Below, one piece after another: positions 47,961 to 57,263 of a stretch of 64,000 bases of DNA (the first letter of the stretch is position 1; each line of letters starts with the position of its first letter). The notes below the pieces were generated by a model. The model did not search any database. It was not told the DNA's origin and worked only from the letters and a program-made list of their open reading frames with translations. The stretch lies in assembly GCA_937925685.1 (NCBI GenBank), contig CALAMI010000007.1:1-64000 (forward strand), written 5' to 3'. Source of the stretch: Candidatus Binatia bacterium. GTDB taxonomy: Bacteria; Desulfobacterota; Binatia; HRBIN30. Position numbers and translations under genes: made by a program.

Positions 47961-49682
47961 TCACTGACTTGGCAGAGAGCGGTCTTCGTCGGCCCACCGC
48001 TCGCATTTCGCCAAGGGCTCTCGCATCTCGAAACCGACCGCGACAGCCGCGTCGAGAGCGACGCACAACACATGATCGCCAATCGATGGGCTTACGTTAA
48101 AGATGGCATTGTCATTGTCTGGCGCAGCCGCCCTCACTTGCTCGTAACCCTCCTCGGGCGAAATGAGATAGCCCAACTGATCGTTGGCCAAACCAAACAC
48201 AAAGTGCTTTTGTGCCACCACCCGCTGCTGTAGTTCGAACTGAATTGCCGGATACCCTTCGCCGGGCAACGCCGCGAAGAGAAGTTCTCCCACACGTACC
48301 GCCGACACCACCGTCCCTACAAGCGTACCCTCAAGTTCCGCCCATGGCGGGTTCAACGAGCGGGACACCAAACTGGCCAACAGGGAGTAGTTCACCAGCG
48401 GGTTTCCATACGGTTCGCGGAGGAAAAACTCTTTGCCCTCGATGACCGCTCCGTGCACCGGCTGTAAATTTTGCATGGCTGCGCGCACTTTCGCTTGCAC
48501 CCGCTCGGAGTATTCTTGTAACCGGGCGACGTCGTCCAAGTCACCGCGATCGGCCGGTTGCGTTCGCCCGACGTCGCCCACCATGACCACTGCGCCGTCG
48601 AGCCCAAACTCGCTTTCCGACTGCTCGGCCACGACCCCAGGCCAGTCAGCCGAAATGAGGGTGTTGCTGGCACCCATGACTGTGGCATGAGCCGAGAAGT
48701 TGATCAGCAGTGCGCGCAAACGCTGCGGATCGTCCACTTCGTAGGCAGCGAGTACCCGCAGCTCGCCATCGACCTGATCGTTCGGCGGCTCGTTGAACTG
48801 ACTCCGTAACAGCTCGGTTGCGTCGACACTGCCCAGGCGTAGTTCTGCCGGCCGCATATTGTTCCAAGCATCGATGATCGCCCCCACGGTTTGATCGAAC
48901 AGGAAACTCATGTACGCGCCCGGCAAACCACCCCAGACCCCGGTCGTGTCCGGCCCGGCATGGCTGTGGTCTGAACTGACTACGATGTGCGAGGCGGCAA
49001 TCGCTCCACTGCTTGCTCGTGCTACAGCCTGGCGCACGTCCGAAAGCCCAAAGGGCCCGCGCTTGTATGCCGCAAACGTCCCTTGAGTCTCGTTGGCAGC
49101 GAACGCCACTGTTTTCACCCCATTGGAAATCACCATTGCCCGCACGAAGATGGGCGACAACACGCCAGTGGACCGTCGCCCAGGGCCGAACCCGTATCCA
49201 CCCAAGAACACTGGAGTATCCGGAGTAATGTTGCGCTTGGCAACGCCGACGTAGAGGCCCGTCAACGACGGGGAAAGCGAAGGTGTGGGGGAGCCCAGCG
49301 GAGTGAGCGAAGGGGTCGGCGAGGCTGTCGCCGTGGGGGTGGTTGTGTGGGTGGGCGAGGCACTCGGGGACTGGGTTGGTGTCACGGTACTGGTAGCGGT
49401 AGGTGACCAGGTCAGGGTGGGAAAGCTCGCCGGCGTCAATGTCCAGGTTGGGCTCGCCGTGGAAGTCGGTTCGGGCGTGGCGGAGGGGAAGACCGTTGTG
49501 AAGGTAGGGGTCGCTGTTATCGGCAGACGCCCAGTTACCGAAGGCGATGGAGTTGGCGTTGCCCGGGACGACGGATCTATATCGTCACCCCCACAAGCGA
49601 AGAAATGAACCGCAGCAATCACGCTGAGGACAAGCCTTCTTCGAGGACTCCGCAGCACCTGGAACGACGACATGGCGCCCAT
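47961..49682 (-). CDS. Ceramidase-like lipoprotein with Thr/Ser-Pro tether
   Basis: From ATG 49682 (ATG 49673 is an alternative) the 573-residue product has a hydrophobic signal ending FFACGG (lipoprotein-like). A Ser/Thr/Pro-rich linker of about 100 residues (41-141) follows. The rest resembles neutral/alkaline ceramidase N-terminal domains: GVAKRNITPDTPVFLGGYG, VSSDHSHAGPDTTG (zinc-type His and Asp), NFSAHATVMG and LPGEGYPAI. It would face outside or into the periplasm and act on an amide or ester; ceramide is not certain. The family is also common as an uncharacterised surface hydrolase. It leads the purM-rnhA-uspA-ftsH run. Confidence 0.85.
   Translation of the reverse strand: MGAMSSFQVLRSPRRRLVLSVIAAVHFFACGGDDIDPSSRATPTPSPSVTGRLPITATPTFTTVFPSATPEPTSTASPTWTLTPASFPTLTWSPTATSTVTPTQSPSASPTHTTTPTATASPTPSLTPLGSPTPSLSPSLTGLYVGVAKRNITPDTPVFLGGYGFGPGRRSTGVLSPIFVRAMVISNGVKTVAFAANETQGTFAAYKRGPFGLSDVRQAVARASSGAIAASHIVVSSDHSHAGPDTTGVWGGLPGAYMSFLFDQTVGAIIDAWNNMRPAELRLGSVDATELLRSQFNEPPNDQVDGELRVLAAYEVDDPQRLRALLINFSAHATVMGASNTLISADWPGVVAEQSESEFGLDGAVVMVGDVGRTQPADRGDLDDVARLQEYSERVQAKVRAAMQNLQPVHGAVIEGKEFFLREPYGNPLVNYSLLASLVSRSLNPPWAELEGTLVGTVVSAVRVGELLFAALPGEGYPAIQFELQQRVVAQKHFVFGLANDQLGYLISPEEGYEQVRAAAPDNDNAIFNVSPSIGDHVLCVALDAAVAVGFEMREPLAKCERWADEDRSLPSQ
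49260..49562 (-). repeat. Degenerate hexamer repeat encoding a Ser/Thr-Pro linker
   Basis: About 100 residues of alternating Pro with Ser/Thr/Ala (TPTPSPS, SPTATSTVTPT) form the tether of the ceramidase-like protein. Composition and style match the linkers of the giant lipoprotein at the left edge. Confidence 0.8.
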
Positions 49683-49778
49683 CGTTATCAGCACCCCAGA
49701 CAAAAGAAAAGCGCACACCGTTGAAGGACCAAGCAACCGAAGTTGTTTTCGGCGGCAGCAAGCCTTAGGCTTCGGATC

Positions 49779-50213
49779 GTGTTCCCCGCTGGCGAGCACC
49801 CGGAAGAGGGTTACCTCGTTCTTTACGATGGCGCATGTGGCTTGTGCCAGCGCAGCGTGCGCTGGCTTTTAGATCACGATCCTTACCAGCGTCTTTTCTT
49901 TGCTCCCCTGCAAGGAACCACCGCGGCCCGGCTGCGCAGCCAGCGGGTACCAGTGCCCGAGAACTTGGAAAGCGTGGCGCTCGTGGTCCTTTACCCGTCC
50001 AAAACCCAGGTGTTCCTACGAGCTCGCGCCTTTTTACAGCTTTGCGAGATTGTGGAATATCGTCCATGGTGGGTTCGGTTACTGCGCCACGTACCCGTTG
50101 CGCTCCTGGACCTGGGCTATCGCCTCACAGCACGCCTGCGCTATCTCCTCTTCGGACAGGCCACGACTTGCCCGTGGCACACCGAGGCCGAGTCGAAACG
50201 CTTTCTGCCCTGA
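49779..50213 (+). CDS. DCC-family thiol-disulfide oxidoreductase-like protein (DUF393)
   Basis: From GTG 49779 the product has 144 residues; TTG 49743 would add 12. The N-terminal VLYDGACGLCQRSVRWLL is the DCC signature (DGxCxxC) of this thioredoxin-like family. The centre has FAPLQGTTAARL, and the C-terminus is Arg/aromatic-rich. Redox activity is presumed only. It diverges from the ceramidase-like gene and faces the GT9 gene. Confidence 0.82.
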   Translation: MFPAGEHPEEGYLVLYDGACGLCQRSVRWLLDHDPYQRLFFAPLQGTTAARLRSQRVPVPENLESVALVVLYPSKTQVFLRARAFLQLCEIVEYRPWWVRLLRHVPVALLDLGYRLTARLRYLLFGQATTCPWHTEAESKRFLP

Positions 50214-50301
50214 ACCAGGTGACTGCGAAGATACGGGACCCAGACAGCCGTGGAACTTCCCGAGTGAGCCACCGCCCCTGCGACCGTGCACGCCAGGCTT
50301 G

Positions 50302-51369
50302 TCAAGAAGCCGACGACATTTGAGCGGATACATTCTCCCTCGCCACAAGGGCAGCCTCGAGACACTGAAGCACGTGTTCCACCGAAATACTCTGCATACA
50401 GATGCGCCCCACCGGGCAGTGCTTGCGAAAGCAAGGGCTGCACGGTGCCGATCCGCTGATCACCCAGGATTCGTTTCCCCACGGAGCCGAGCGTAAGGGA
50501 CTAGTCGCACCCCAAAGCGACACCACGGGAATCCCGGCCGCGGCGGCAATGTGCATCGGGCCAGAATCCGGCCCAAAGGCGGCTGCGCTGCGCTGAAATA
50601 CGGCAAAGAGCTCGCGGAGGTTGGTCCGACCCGTTAAGTCCAGCACCGGGGCAGAGGTTTGCTCTCGCACGGCGTGCGCAAACTCCCCCTCGGCTGCACC
50701 GCCCACGATCACCGTGCCCAAGCCGCGTCGGTACAAGGCATCGATGACCTGAGCCGTGTGCGCCGCAAACCAGGTACGGCTCGGGCAACTCGAGCCTACG
50801 AAAGCGCTAACGAAAGGGCGCTTGATTTGTTGCAGCAAATCTTCGACGCGACGTTCCTCTTCTTCTTTCGGCGAGATGCCAAAGGCCACGGGCAGCGGCG
50901 GTGCACCGAGCCAGTCGGCGAATTGTTGGAACTGCTCGAGTTTCGAACTGAGGTGCGGTTGTGGCGCGATCGTGTGGGTCAGACACAACCAATTGCCCTC
51001 GCGGGAATTGACTCGGTGAAAGCCCAGGCGCACCTTGGCGCCACTGGCAAAGGTCACCAGGCCACTTTTGGCGTGACGTTGCAAGTCGAGGGATAACTCT
51101 GGACCGAAATTGCGCACGGCCCGCAACAACGAGAAAAACGCGCCGACCCCGTTTCTCCGCTCGAAGAGGAAAACGTCATCCACCTGCGGGTGGGTTTCGA
51201 CCAAATCCTGGCTCGCCGGCTCGATCGCCCACGCGATGCGTGCCCCTGGGTAAAGAGCGCGCAAGCGGGGCAAAAGCGGCAGCGCCCGAGTCACATCGCC
51301 AATGGCGCCCAACAGAACGATCAAAATTTTTCGCACACCGACAATGCGTGGCCGCGAAGACGTGTTCAT
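50302..51369 (-). CDS. Glycosyltransferase family 9 (heptosyltransferase-like)
   Basis: The 355-residue protein has the GT-B signatures of ADP-heptose:LPS heptosyltransferases: ILIVLLGAIGDVTRALPLLPRL and the C-terminal AAFGPDSGPMHIAAAAGIPVVSLWG (nucleotide-sugar binding), followed by CSPCFRKHCP. It likely adds a heptose or related sugar to Kdo. Its ATG overlaps the Kdo-kinase stop (ATGA). Only one GT9 gene is present here, so the core may be short or completed elsewhere. Confidence 0.9.
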   Translation of the reverse strand: MNTSSRPRIVGVRKILIVLLGAIGDVTRALPLLPRLRALYPGARIAWAIEPASQDLVETHPQVDDVFLFERRNGVGAFFSLLRAVRNFGPELSLDLQRHAKSGLVTFASGAKVRLGFHRVNSREGNWLCLTHTIAPQPHLSSKLEQFQQFADWLGAPPLPVAFGISPKEEEERRVEDLLQQIKRPFVSAFVGSSCPSRTWFAAHTAQVIDALYRRGLGTVIVGGAAEGEFAHAVREQTSAPVLDLTGRTNLRELFAVFQRSAAAFGPDSGPMHIAAAAGIPVVSLWGATSPLRSAPWGNESWVISGSAPCSPCFRKHCPVGRICMQSISVEHVLQCLEAALVARENVSAQMSSAS

Positions 51370-52187
51370 TCTTCAGTCCAATGGCGATCCACCGCTTCCT
51401 TCAGGAACCGCTGATCGGACACGCTCCAGTGCCTCCGGGCAGGGTCGAGCTTTGTGGCGGAACGCCAAAGCCGCCGCAGAGTGGGCCGAGGGGTCGTCGG
51501 GTGGGGTTGCAGGACAACCCGATCCAAATCGACCAGCCAAGCGCACGGCACGGCCTCTCGGCACTGCACCAAGACATTGCGTAAGTTCAAATCCGGGTGG
51601 GTGCCTCCAGCTCGATGAAACCGCGCAATCACCTGTGCGACCGCTTCCAACATCCGCACTCGCTTTTCCTCTGCAGGCTTCTCTTGTAGCCAATCCCACA
51701 GGGTCATGCTCCCTTCGACGTACTCCGTCACCAACCACGCCTGGTAGCGCCAACGCCCGAGCCAATACGCCGCTGCACCCACGGGGGGAACGACGGCAAC
51801 ACCCAGACCCTGTAGTTCCACCAAAGTGCGGAACTCGTCGAACGAACGAGGACGAACGCCCCAGTACGTTGCCTTGAGAATGCCGCGCAACGCCCCCCCC
51901 CGGCGGTAAGGGCGCACCACCACCCGCACGCGACGTCGTCCTAGGTGAAAAGGCGCAATCACGATAAAGTCACGTCCCCACGGCCGACGATCCCACCCTG
52001 GCAGGCAGAGACCTGAGGCCACGGCTCGAAGCAACCGAGGCAGCTCCTCTACTGCCTCGGAAATGGCCAAAAAGCTCCAGCGATCTTGGGACCACTCAGC
52101 GAGCAGCGGTTGGTCTCGACTAGTGCAACCCGACAACCAGGTCCGAGCCCCGGCGGCACACCCGCAGGGAATGCGACTAGGTTCCAA
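51366..52187 (-). CDS. Lipopolysaccharide/Kdo kinase-like protein
   Basis: The 273-residue product resembles 3-deoxy-manno-octulosonate kinases (KdkA/WaaP-type). The catalytic loop reads GGTHPDLNLRNVLV and the metal site VDLDRV. It would phosphorylate Kdo or inner-core heptose. The start is TTG 52187, supported by AGGAGG nine bases upstream; it lies inside the last 11 bases of the Trm112-like gene. Length and context (after LpxK/WaaA) agree with an LPS-core role. Confidence 0.87.
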   Translation of the reverse strand: MEPSRIPCGCAAGARTWLSGCTSRDQPLLAEWSQDRWSFLAISEAVEELPRLLRAVASGLCLPGWDRRPWGRDFIVIAPFHLGRRRVRVVVRPYRRGGALRGILKATYWGVRPRSFDEFRTLVELQGLGVAVVPPVGAAAYWLGRWRYQAWLVTEYVEGSMTLWDWLQEKPAEEKRVRMLEAVAQVIARFHRAGGTHPDLNLRNVLVQCREAVPCAWLVDLDRVVLQPHPTTPRPTLRRLWRSATKLDPARRHWSVSDQRFLKEAVDRHWTEE

Positions 52188-52350
52188 GCGGTTTGGCCTC
52201 CTCGACGATCATCACCGGGATGTCATCCTCAATCGGGTACAGCAATTTGCACGCGTGGCAAACCAAGCCATCTTCGGCCGCCGTTAGCACCACCTCCCCC
52301 CTGCATTTGGGGCAGGCAAGAATTCGTAACAACTCTTCGCTAATGGCCAT
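52177..52350 (-). CDS. Trm112/UPF0434-family small protein
   Basis: The 57-residue zinc-ribbon-like protein starts at ATG 52350 with AGGAGGTGAGAG upstream. It has CPKC and CHAC pairs in LACPKCRGEV and GLVCHACKLLYPIEDDIPVM, typical of YcaR. Relatives activate methyltransferases; free-standing bacterial copies commonly sit next to lpxK/kdsB. It overlaps lpxK by 11 bases. Confidence 0.9.
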   Translation of the reverse strand: MAISEELLRILACPKCRGEVVLTAAEDGLVCHACKLLYPIEDDIPVMIVEEAKPLGT

Positions 52351-53491
52351 AGCTCTCACCTCCTGTCGACCCGACCACGCCGCGCACGTTGCTCCGTGGC
52401 GCCTGGATTCTTTCTTCCACCATCGCCAACAACTCCTCCTCGGGCTCGACCACCGGCTCCACACGAAGCGCAAGCAGTTTCCCCCGTGCGAAGGGGAACT
52501 GTTCCAGTTTCACCAAGTCCTTCTCCGTGGTTACCAAATGATCGAACTGCTGGGCACTGCGGCTCAGAACATGCCAATCGGCCGGGGAATACGCATGGTG
52601 GTCGCCAAACTCAAAAATCTCGCCAATCTGCACTTCCCACTGTTGCAGCGCCGCATAAAATGCTTCTGGCTCTGCGATTCCCGTCACCGCGGCTACCCTG
52701 CGCCCCGATAACTCTTGCAGCGGGCGAAGGACCCACCTTCCGCCATTCGACTCGACCAGGGCTCTTGGCTCCAAGCGCACATAAAACAAGGGCTTGCCCG
52801 CTGCACTACGAGGCGGGCCCAACGGGCGGCTGCCCAATCCTTTGTCAACGACAGCCAAGGCATCTGCGCGCGTCAAGGCGCGGTAGGATTCCCGCAGCGG
52901 ACCCGCAGGAAGAAGCCCGCACGGCGCACCTGACAAGAGTACCAAGTCGAAATCACGAGCGAGCGCGCGGTGCTGGAAACCGTCATCGAGGACAATCACG
53001 TTGTAACCCAACGTGTATGCAAGCTCAGCGCCACGGACGCGCTCGGGACTCACGATCACGCCTCCGGAAAAGCTTTTAGCAAGCACGATTGCCTCGTCGC
53101 CGGCGTGGTGAACGTCGACTTCCGGGCCGCGTCCACGGCTCACCATGACTGCACTTCTGGCGTTCCCCCCATAGCCACGCAACACTACGGCCACACGGTG
53201 CCCTCGTGCCTCGAGCTTTCGTGCCAGCCACAGAGCCACCGGAGTTTTCCCCGTTCCGCCAACGGAAAGGTTGCCGACGCTGATCACCGGAATGTGGAGT
53301 CGGGTGCTCCGTAACAGTCCCGAATCGTACAGCCAATTCCGCAGGGTCACTCCGCTGCCGTAAACAGCGCTCAGAGGGCGCAGCCAGGCGGCAGCGAATC
53401 GGCCAGCTATTCCCTTGCGTTTCCAAACCACCTGTCGCAACCAGCAGGCAACGGCTTCCTTCACGGGCTTGTTCGGTTGTGTTCGATACAT
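52340..53491 (-). CDS. lpxK: Tetraacyldisaccharide 4'-kinase
   Basis: The 383-residue inner-membrane-associated kinase phosphorylates the 4' position of the lipid A disaccharide. It has the Walker A SVGGTGKTP, RGYGG and LDDGFQHRALARD motifs. ATG 53491 has GCGGAG upstream; TTG 53497 is the alternative. It overlaps waaA by 31 bases. Confidence 0.95.
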   Translation of the reverse strand: MYRTQPNKPVKEAVACWLRQVVWKRKGIAGRFAAAWLRPLSAVYGSGVTLRNWLYDSGLLRSTRLHIPVISVGNLSVGGTGKTPVALWLARKLEARGHRVAVVLRGYGGNARSAVMVSRGRGPEVDVHHAGDEAIVLAKSFSGGVIVSPERVRGAELAYTLGYNVIVLDDGFQHRALARDFDLVLLSGAPCGLLPAGPLRESYRALTRADALAVVDKGLGSRPLGPPRSAAGKPLFYVRLEPRALVESNGGRWVLRPLQELSGRRVAAVTGIAEPEAFYAALQQWEVQIGEIFEFGDHHAYSPADWHVLSRSAQQFDHLVTTEKDLVKLEQFPFARGKLLALRVEPVVEPEEELLAMVEERIQAPRSNVRGVVGSTGGESYGH

Positions 53492-54789
53492 CGGCAAATC
53501 TCCGCAGCGTAGCGGACTGCGACATCACGCTGCTCCGCGACCACCTCGCGACCACGCAAGCCCATTTCTTTGGCAACCTCGGGTTGCCGAAGCAAGCGCA
53601 TCCAATGCGCGGCCAAGTCTTCTTCTCCGTGCACGCGCTCGCCAGCCCGGGCGGCTAACAACTGCTTCGCTGCCTCGGCAACGTGCTCCGTGTGCGGACC
53701 GAAGGCCACTGGCTTCCCAAAGAGCGCCGGCTCGAGAACATTGTGACCGCCGACACGCGGATCGAACGTCCCCCCGACAAAAACTCCTGTGGCACAGCTC
53801 AAGTAATTGGGCAGTTCGCCAAGGGTATCCAACAAGACCACACGAAGGTCTTCCGTAGGTTCGCAAAACTCACTGCGCCGAACCGCAGCCATACCCCAGT
53901 GTTGCAACAACCCGGCAACGGCCTTGAAGCGTTCTGGCCTCCGTGGCGCGAGCAACAACCGCGCCCGCGGATAGGTTGGCCAAATCCGCGCCATCGCTTG
54001 CAGCACCAACTCCTCCTCGCCAGGGTGTGTACTTGCGGCAACGAACAACGGCTGTTGTGCTAGCCAGCGCGCCAACGCATTCTCGCCAGGTTGGGCAACC
54101 ACTGTCGATGCTTGGCGAGCAAACTTTAAATTTCCCAAGACGCGAACTTTTCGGGGATCCGCACCCAAAGCGCAGATGCGTTCCGCATCGACGGCACTTT
54201 GCATCAGACAGAGATCGACAAACCCCAACATGGCGCGCATGAGTTTCGGGATGCGGGCATAGCGAGCCGCAGCGCGCTCGGAAATGCGGCCGCTCACAAG
54301 AACCACCGGCACACCCGCCCGCTTCGCAGATCGGATCAACGCCGGCCATAATTCCGTCTCGATGAGCACCAACGCCCTTGGCCGAATTTTTCGTATCGTG
54401 GCATCGGTGAGCCGCGCGACATCGAGCGGCGCGAGCCTTACAGAATCGGCGCCAAGATGATGGGAAGCAGCTTCACGACCCGGAACCGAGGTGGTGGAGA
54501 CGAAGATGGGTAACCCGGGGCGGCGTTCCCGCAACTCGCGCACGAGGGGTTCCGCTGCCAGAACCTCCCCCACGGATGCCGCGTGGATCCACACCGGCGA
54601 CTCTGTCGCGGGATTCGACTGCCCCCCCTGCCCCAATCGCTCGAGCCAATACCTCCCCCAACGGGTGAACGCAAAAACCGGCCACGCCGGAAAGGCTAAG
54701 GCCCATACCGCTAAACCCAGCGCATCGTACAGCGTATAGGAAAGCGGCAGCGAGACCGGCGAAGGAGCTGGCGAAGATTTGTCGCGCAT
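53461..54789 (-). CDS. waaA: Kdo transferase
   Basis: The 442-residue enzyme transfers Kdo from CMP-Kdo to lipid IVA. An N-terminal membrane-binding segment (about 20-45) precedes WIHAASVGEVLAAEPL, LIETELWPALI, LVSGRISERAAARY and the acceptor/donor motif VGGTFDPRVGGHNVLEPALFGKPV. It lies 16 bases after the acyltransferase-like gene. Confidence 0.95.
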   Translation of the reverse strand: MRDKSSPAPSPVSLPLSYTLYDALGLAVWALAFPAWPVFAFTRWGRYWLERLGQGGQSNPATESPVWIHAASVGEVLAAEPLVRELRERRPGLPIFVSTTSVPGREAASHHLGADSVRLAPLDVARLTDATIRKIRPRALVLIETELWPALIRSAKRAGVPVVLVSGRISERAAARYARIPKLMRAMLGFVDLCLMQSAVDAERICALGADPRKVRVLGNLKFARQASTVVAQPGENALARWLAQQPLFVAASTHPGEEELVLQAMARIWPTYPRARLLLAPRRPERFKAVAGLLQHWGMAAVRRSEFCEPTEDLRVVLLDTLGELPNYLSCATGVFVGGTFDPRVGGHNVLEPALFGKPVAFGPHTEHVAEAAKQLLAARAGERVHGEEDLAAHWMRLLRQPEVAKEMGLRGREVVAEQRDVAVRYAAEICRCIEHNRTSP

Positions 54790-54805
54790 GGTGACAGCTC
54801 CCCTC

Positions 54806-55474
54806 TCAATCGGGTCGCCGTCGCGCTGTTTCGCGGTCGGCTCTATCCGTCAAGGCGACCAGCCGCTGCTCGAGTTCGGTGCGAATTTGCTCCATTTCTT
54901 CTTCAGTGTTTTCCCGAGCAACGCAAAGAGGGGTGCCCACGTAATAGCGCACGTGGGCAAACGGCAAAGGGATCAGCAGCCGATCCCAACTCTGCAACTG
55001 AATAAAACGGCTGGCGCTGTAAGTCACTGGGAACAATGGCGCCCCGGTTGCTTTCGCTAAATGGACGACGCCTTTTTTTACCTGGTACCGTGGGCCGCGC
55101 GGCCCGTCGGGCACCACCGCTAAGTGGTAACCCTGCCGATAGGCCCGCACTAACTGCAAAAAGCCAGATGCTCCAGCGCGTGAAGCAGAGCCCCGCACCG
55201 TGGCGATCCCCCAACGCGCCAAAGCTCGGGCGGCAAGCTCGCCATCGCGGCTGTAACTGATCAAAATACAAACGGGTTGGCCTTGGGCGGCCAAAGGCAT
55301 CAGGACGACGCGATTGTGCCAGAAGGCCAGAATCACCCGCTCCCGATGCCAGCGCTCGAAGAGCTCACCGGCTCCTACGAATTCAACACGCAAGGTGCGC
55401 TGCAGCGCGGCTACGGCCGCACTAGCAAGCCGCGGAACGGAGGCGAGCCATAATCGTTCGAACAGTGGCGCCAT
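54806..55474 (-). CDS. DUF374-family lysophospholipid acyltransferase-like protein
   Basis: The 222-residue product starts at ATG 55474 with GGGAGGGAC. The catalytic pair is seen as FWHNRVVLMP (HxxxxP-like) and VVPDGPRGPRY. The group is related to LpxL-type acyltransferases and occurs in LPS clusters; the acyl donor and acceptor are unknown. A 68-residue upstream extension overlapping msbA is rejected. Confidence 0.85.
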   Translation of the reverse strand: MAPLFERLWLASVPRLASAAVAALQRTLRVEFVGAGELFERWHRERVILAFWHNRVVLMPLAAQGQPVCILISYSRDGELAARALARWGIATVRGSASRAGASGFLQLVRAYRQGYHLAVVPDGPRGPRYQVKKGVVHLAKATGAPLFPVTYSASRFIQLQSWDRLLIPLPFAHVRYYVGTPLCVARENTEEEMEQIRTELEQRLVALTDRADRETARRRPD

Positions 55475-55496
55475 GGTCCCTCCCGTACGCCTCCTG

Positions 55497-57263
55497 TCAG
55501 TGCAGCACCCGATCCTGAGCGGCCAGCACGGTATCGTCACGCAGTTGCAAGTCGTAAAGCTTGCGGTACTCCGCATTGAGCGCCAACAGCTCCTCGTGCG
55601 TGCCTTGCTCGACAATGCGACCAGCAACGAGAACATAAATACGATCGGCGCGGCGGACCGTGGACAAGCGATGGGCAATGACCAAAGTCGTGCGCTTCTC
55701 CATCAGCCGTTCCAAGGCGTCTTGGACCAGTCGTTCCGACTCCGAGTCCAATGCCGAGGTGGCTTCGTCGAGAATCAACAACGGGGCGTCTTTCAACAAT
55801 GCCCGTGCAATGGCGATACGTTGGCGCTGACCACCCGATAACTTCACCCCGAGCTCGCCCACCACGGTATCGTAGCCTTGAGGCAGCCGTTCGATGAACT
55901 CGTGCGCATTCGCCGCGCGTGCGGCGGCCACGATGCGCTCGATGTCGGTGTGGGCGCTACCGTAGGCGATGTTGTTCCGTACCGTGTCGTTAAACAAAAA
56001 GGTATGTTGCGTCACGATTGCGATCTGTTGGCGCAAACTCTTCAGCGTGTACTGGCGGATGTCGACCCCGTCGATGTAGATCGCTCCCTCGGTTGCGTCG
56101 TAGAACCGTGGGATGAGGTCGGCGATCGTGCTCTTGCCTCCACCGCTCATTCCCACCAGAGCCACCACCTCTCCACGTCGGAGTTCGATGTTGACATCCC
56201 GAAGAACCCAATCGCGTTCGTAACGGAAACTCACATGCTCGAAACGAACGCCTTCCTCGATCCCTCGCAGTTCCCGAGCGTCGGGACGATCGCCCACCTC
56301 TGGAGGAGTGTCCAGCAGCTCGGCAACGCGCTCAGCCGCCCCCAAAGCCTGCTGCACAATCGTGTTCGTGCGAGCCAACCCTTTGAAAGGTTCGTAAAGC
56401 AGAAACAGCGCCGCTAAAAATGCCAAAAAGGCGCCTTGGGTCCGACCGCCAACGATGACACTGTAGCCCCCGTACCAGACCACACCGGCAATTCCGAGAG
56501 CCGCCAAGACCTCCAGCATCGGCGTGGTAAAGGCGCGAATGCGGGTACTCTTCATCGCCAAAGAAAACAGGCGCTCGTTTTCCGCGTTGAAGCGCCGCTG
56601 TTCATATTCTTCCATGCCGAAGGCCTTGACCACACGGTTACCCTGAATGGTCTCTTGCAGCAACGTCGTGAGTTGGCCCATGGTGACTTGGCCGCGCCAT
56701 GCCACTTGCCGCAGGCGTTTCGAAAGCCGCAGCAAGGGCAACACCGAGGCGGGAAACACGACGAAAGCGATCAAGGCCAGCAGCCAATCTTGGTAGAAGG
56801 CCACCCCGACCAAAATCACCAGCGACGAGGCGTCCTTCAGAATCGCAGCTACTGCGTCCGTCAGTGCCGAACGCACCAACGCGACGTCGTTGGTTACGCG
56901 CGAGATAATCGTGCCGGTTGGGGTGCGATGGAAAAACGACAGCGGCAAGCGTTGAATGTGGTCATTGAGTTCGCGACGCAAGTCGGCGATGATCCGCTGC
57001 CCCACGTATTCCGTGAGGTAAGTGCTGCCGAAACTGACCAACCCCCGCAGCAAAAACACACCGACAATGACCAGCGGCAAGACCTGCAGTACCGCCCGGT
57101 CCTTGGCGGTGAAAACGTCGTCGAAGATGTGGCGAATCAGAAAGGGCATGACACCGTTGGTGCCACTGAACAAGAGCATACATAACACAGCCACAGCGAA
57201 GTACGGCCACAGGTATGGCCGCAAATAGCGAAGCAAGCGCCGATACAACGAGCTGCGACTCAT
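55497..57263 (-). CDS. msbA: Lipid A/phospholipid flippase MsbA-type ABC transporter
   Basis: The 588-residue half-transporter has six membrane spans (about 15-305) and an ATPase domain with Walker A GMSGGGKST, LSGGQRQRIAIARAL and Walker B LLILDEATSALD. It flips core-lipid A to the periplasmic leaflet. ATG 57263 overlaps the lpxB stop (ATGA) and GGGAG lies upstream. A start at 57371 inside lpxB is rejected. Confidence 0.95.
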   Translation of the reverse strand: MSRSSLYRRLLRYLRPYLWPYFAVAVLCMLLFSGTNGVMPFLIRHIFDDVFTAKDRAVLQVLPLVIVGVFLLRGLVSFGSTYLTEYVGQRIIADLRRELNDHIQRLPLSFFHRTPTGTIISRVTNDVALVRSALTDAVAAILKDASSLVILVGVAFYQDWLLALIAFVVFPASVLPLLRLSKRLRQVAWRGQVTMGQLTTLLQETIQGNRVVKAFGMEEYEQRRFNAENERLFSLAMKSTRIRAFTTPMLEVLAALGIAGVVWYGGYSVIVGGRTQGAFLAFLAALFLLYEPFKGLARTNTIVQQALGAAERVAELLDTPPEVGDRPDARELRGIEEGVRFEHVSFRYERDWVLRDVNIELRRGEVVALVGMSGGGKSTIADLIPRFYDATEGAIYIDGVDIRQYTLKSLRQQIAIVTQHTFLFNDTVRNNIAYGSAHTDIERIVAAARAANAHEFIERLPQGYDTVVGELGVKLSGGQRQRIAIARALLKDAPLLILDEATSALDSESERLVQDALERLMEKRTTLVIAHRLSTVRRADRIYVLVAGRIVEQGTHEELLALNAEYRKLYDLQLRDDTVLAAQDRVLH

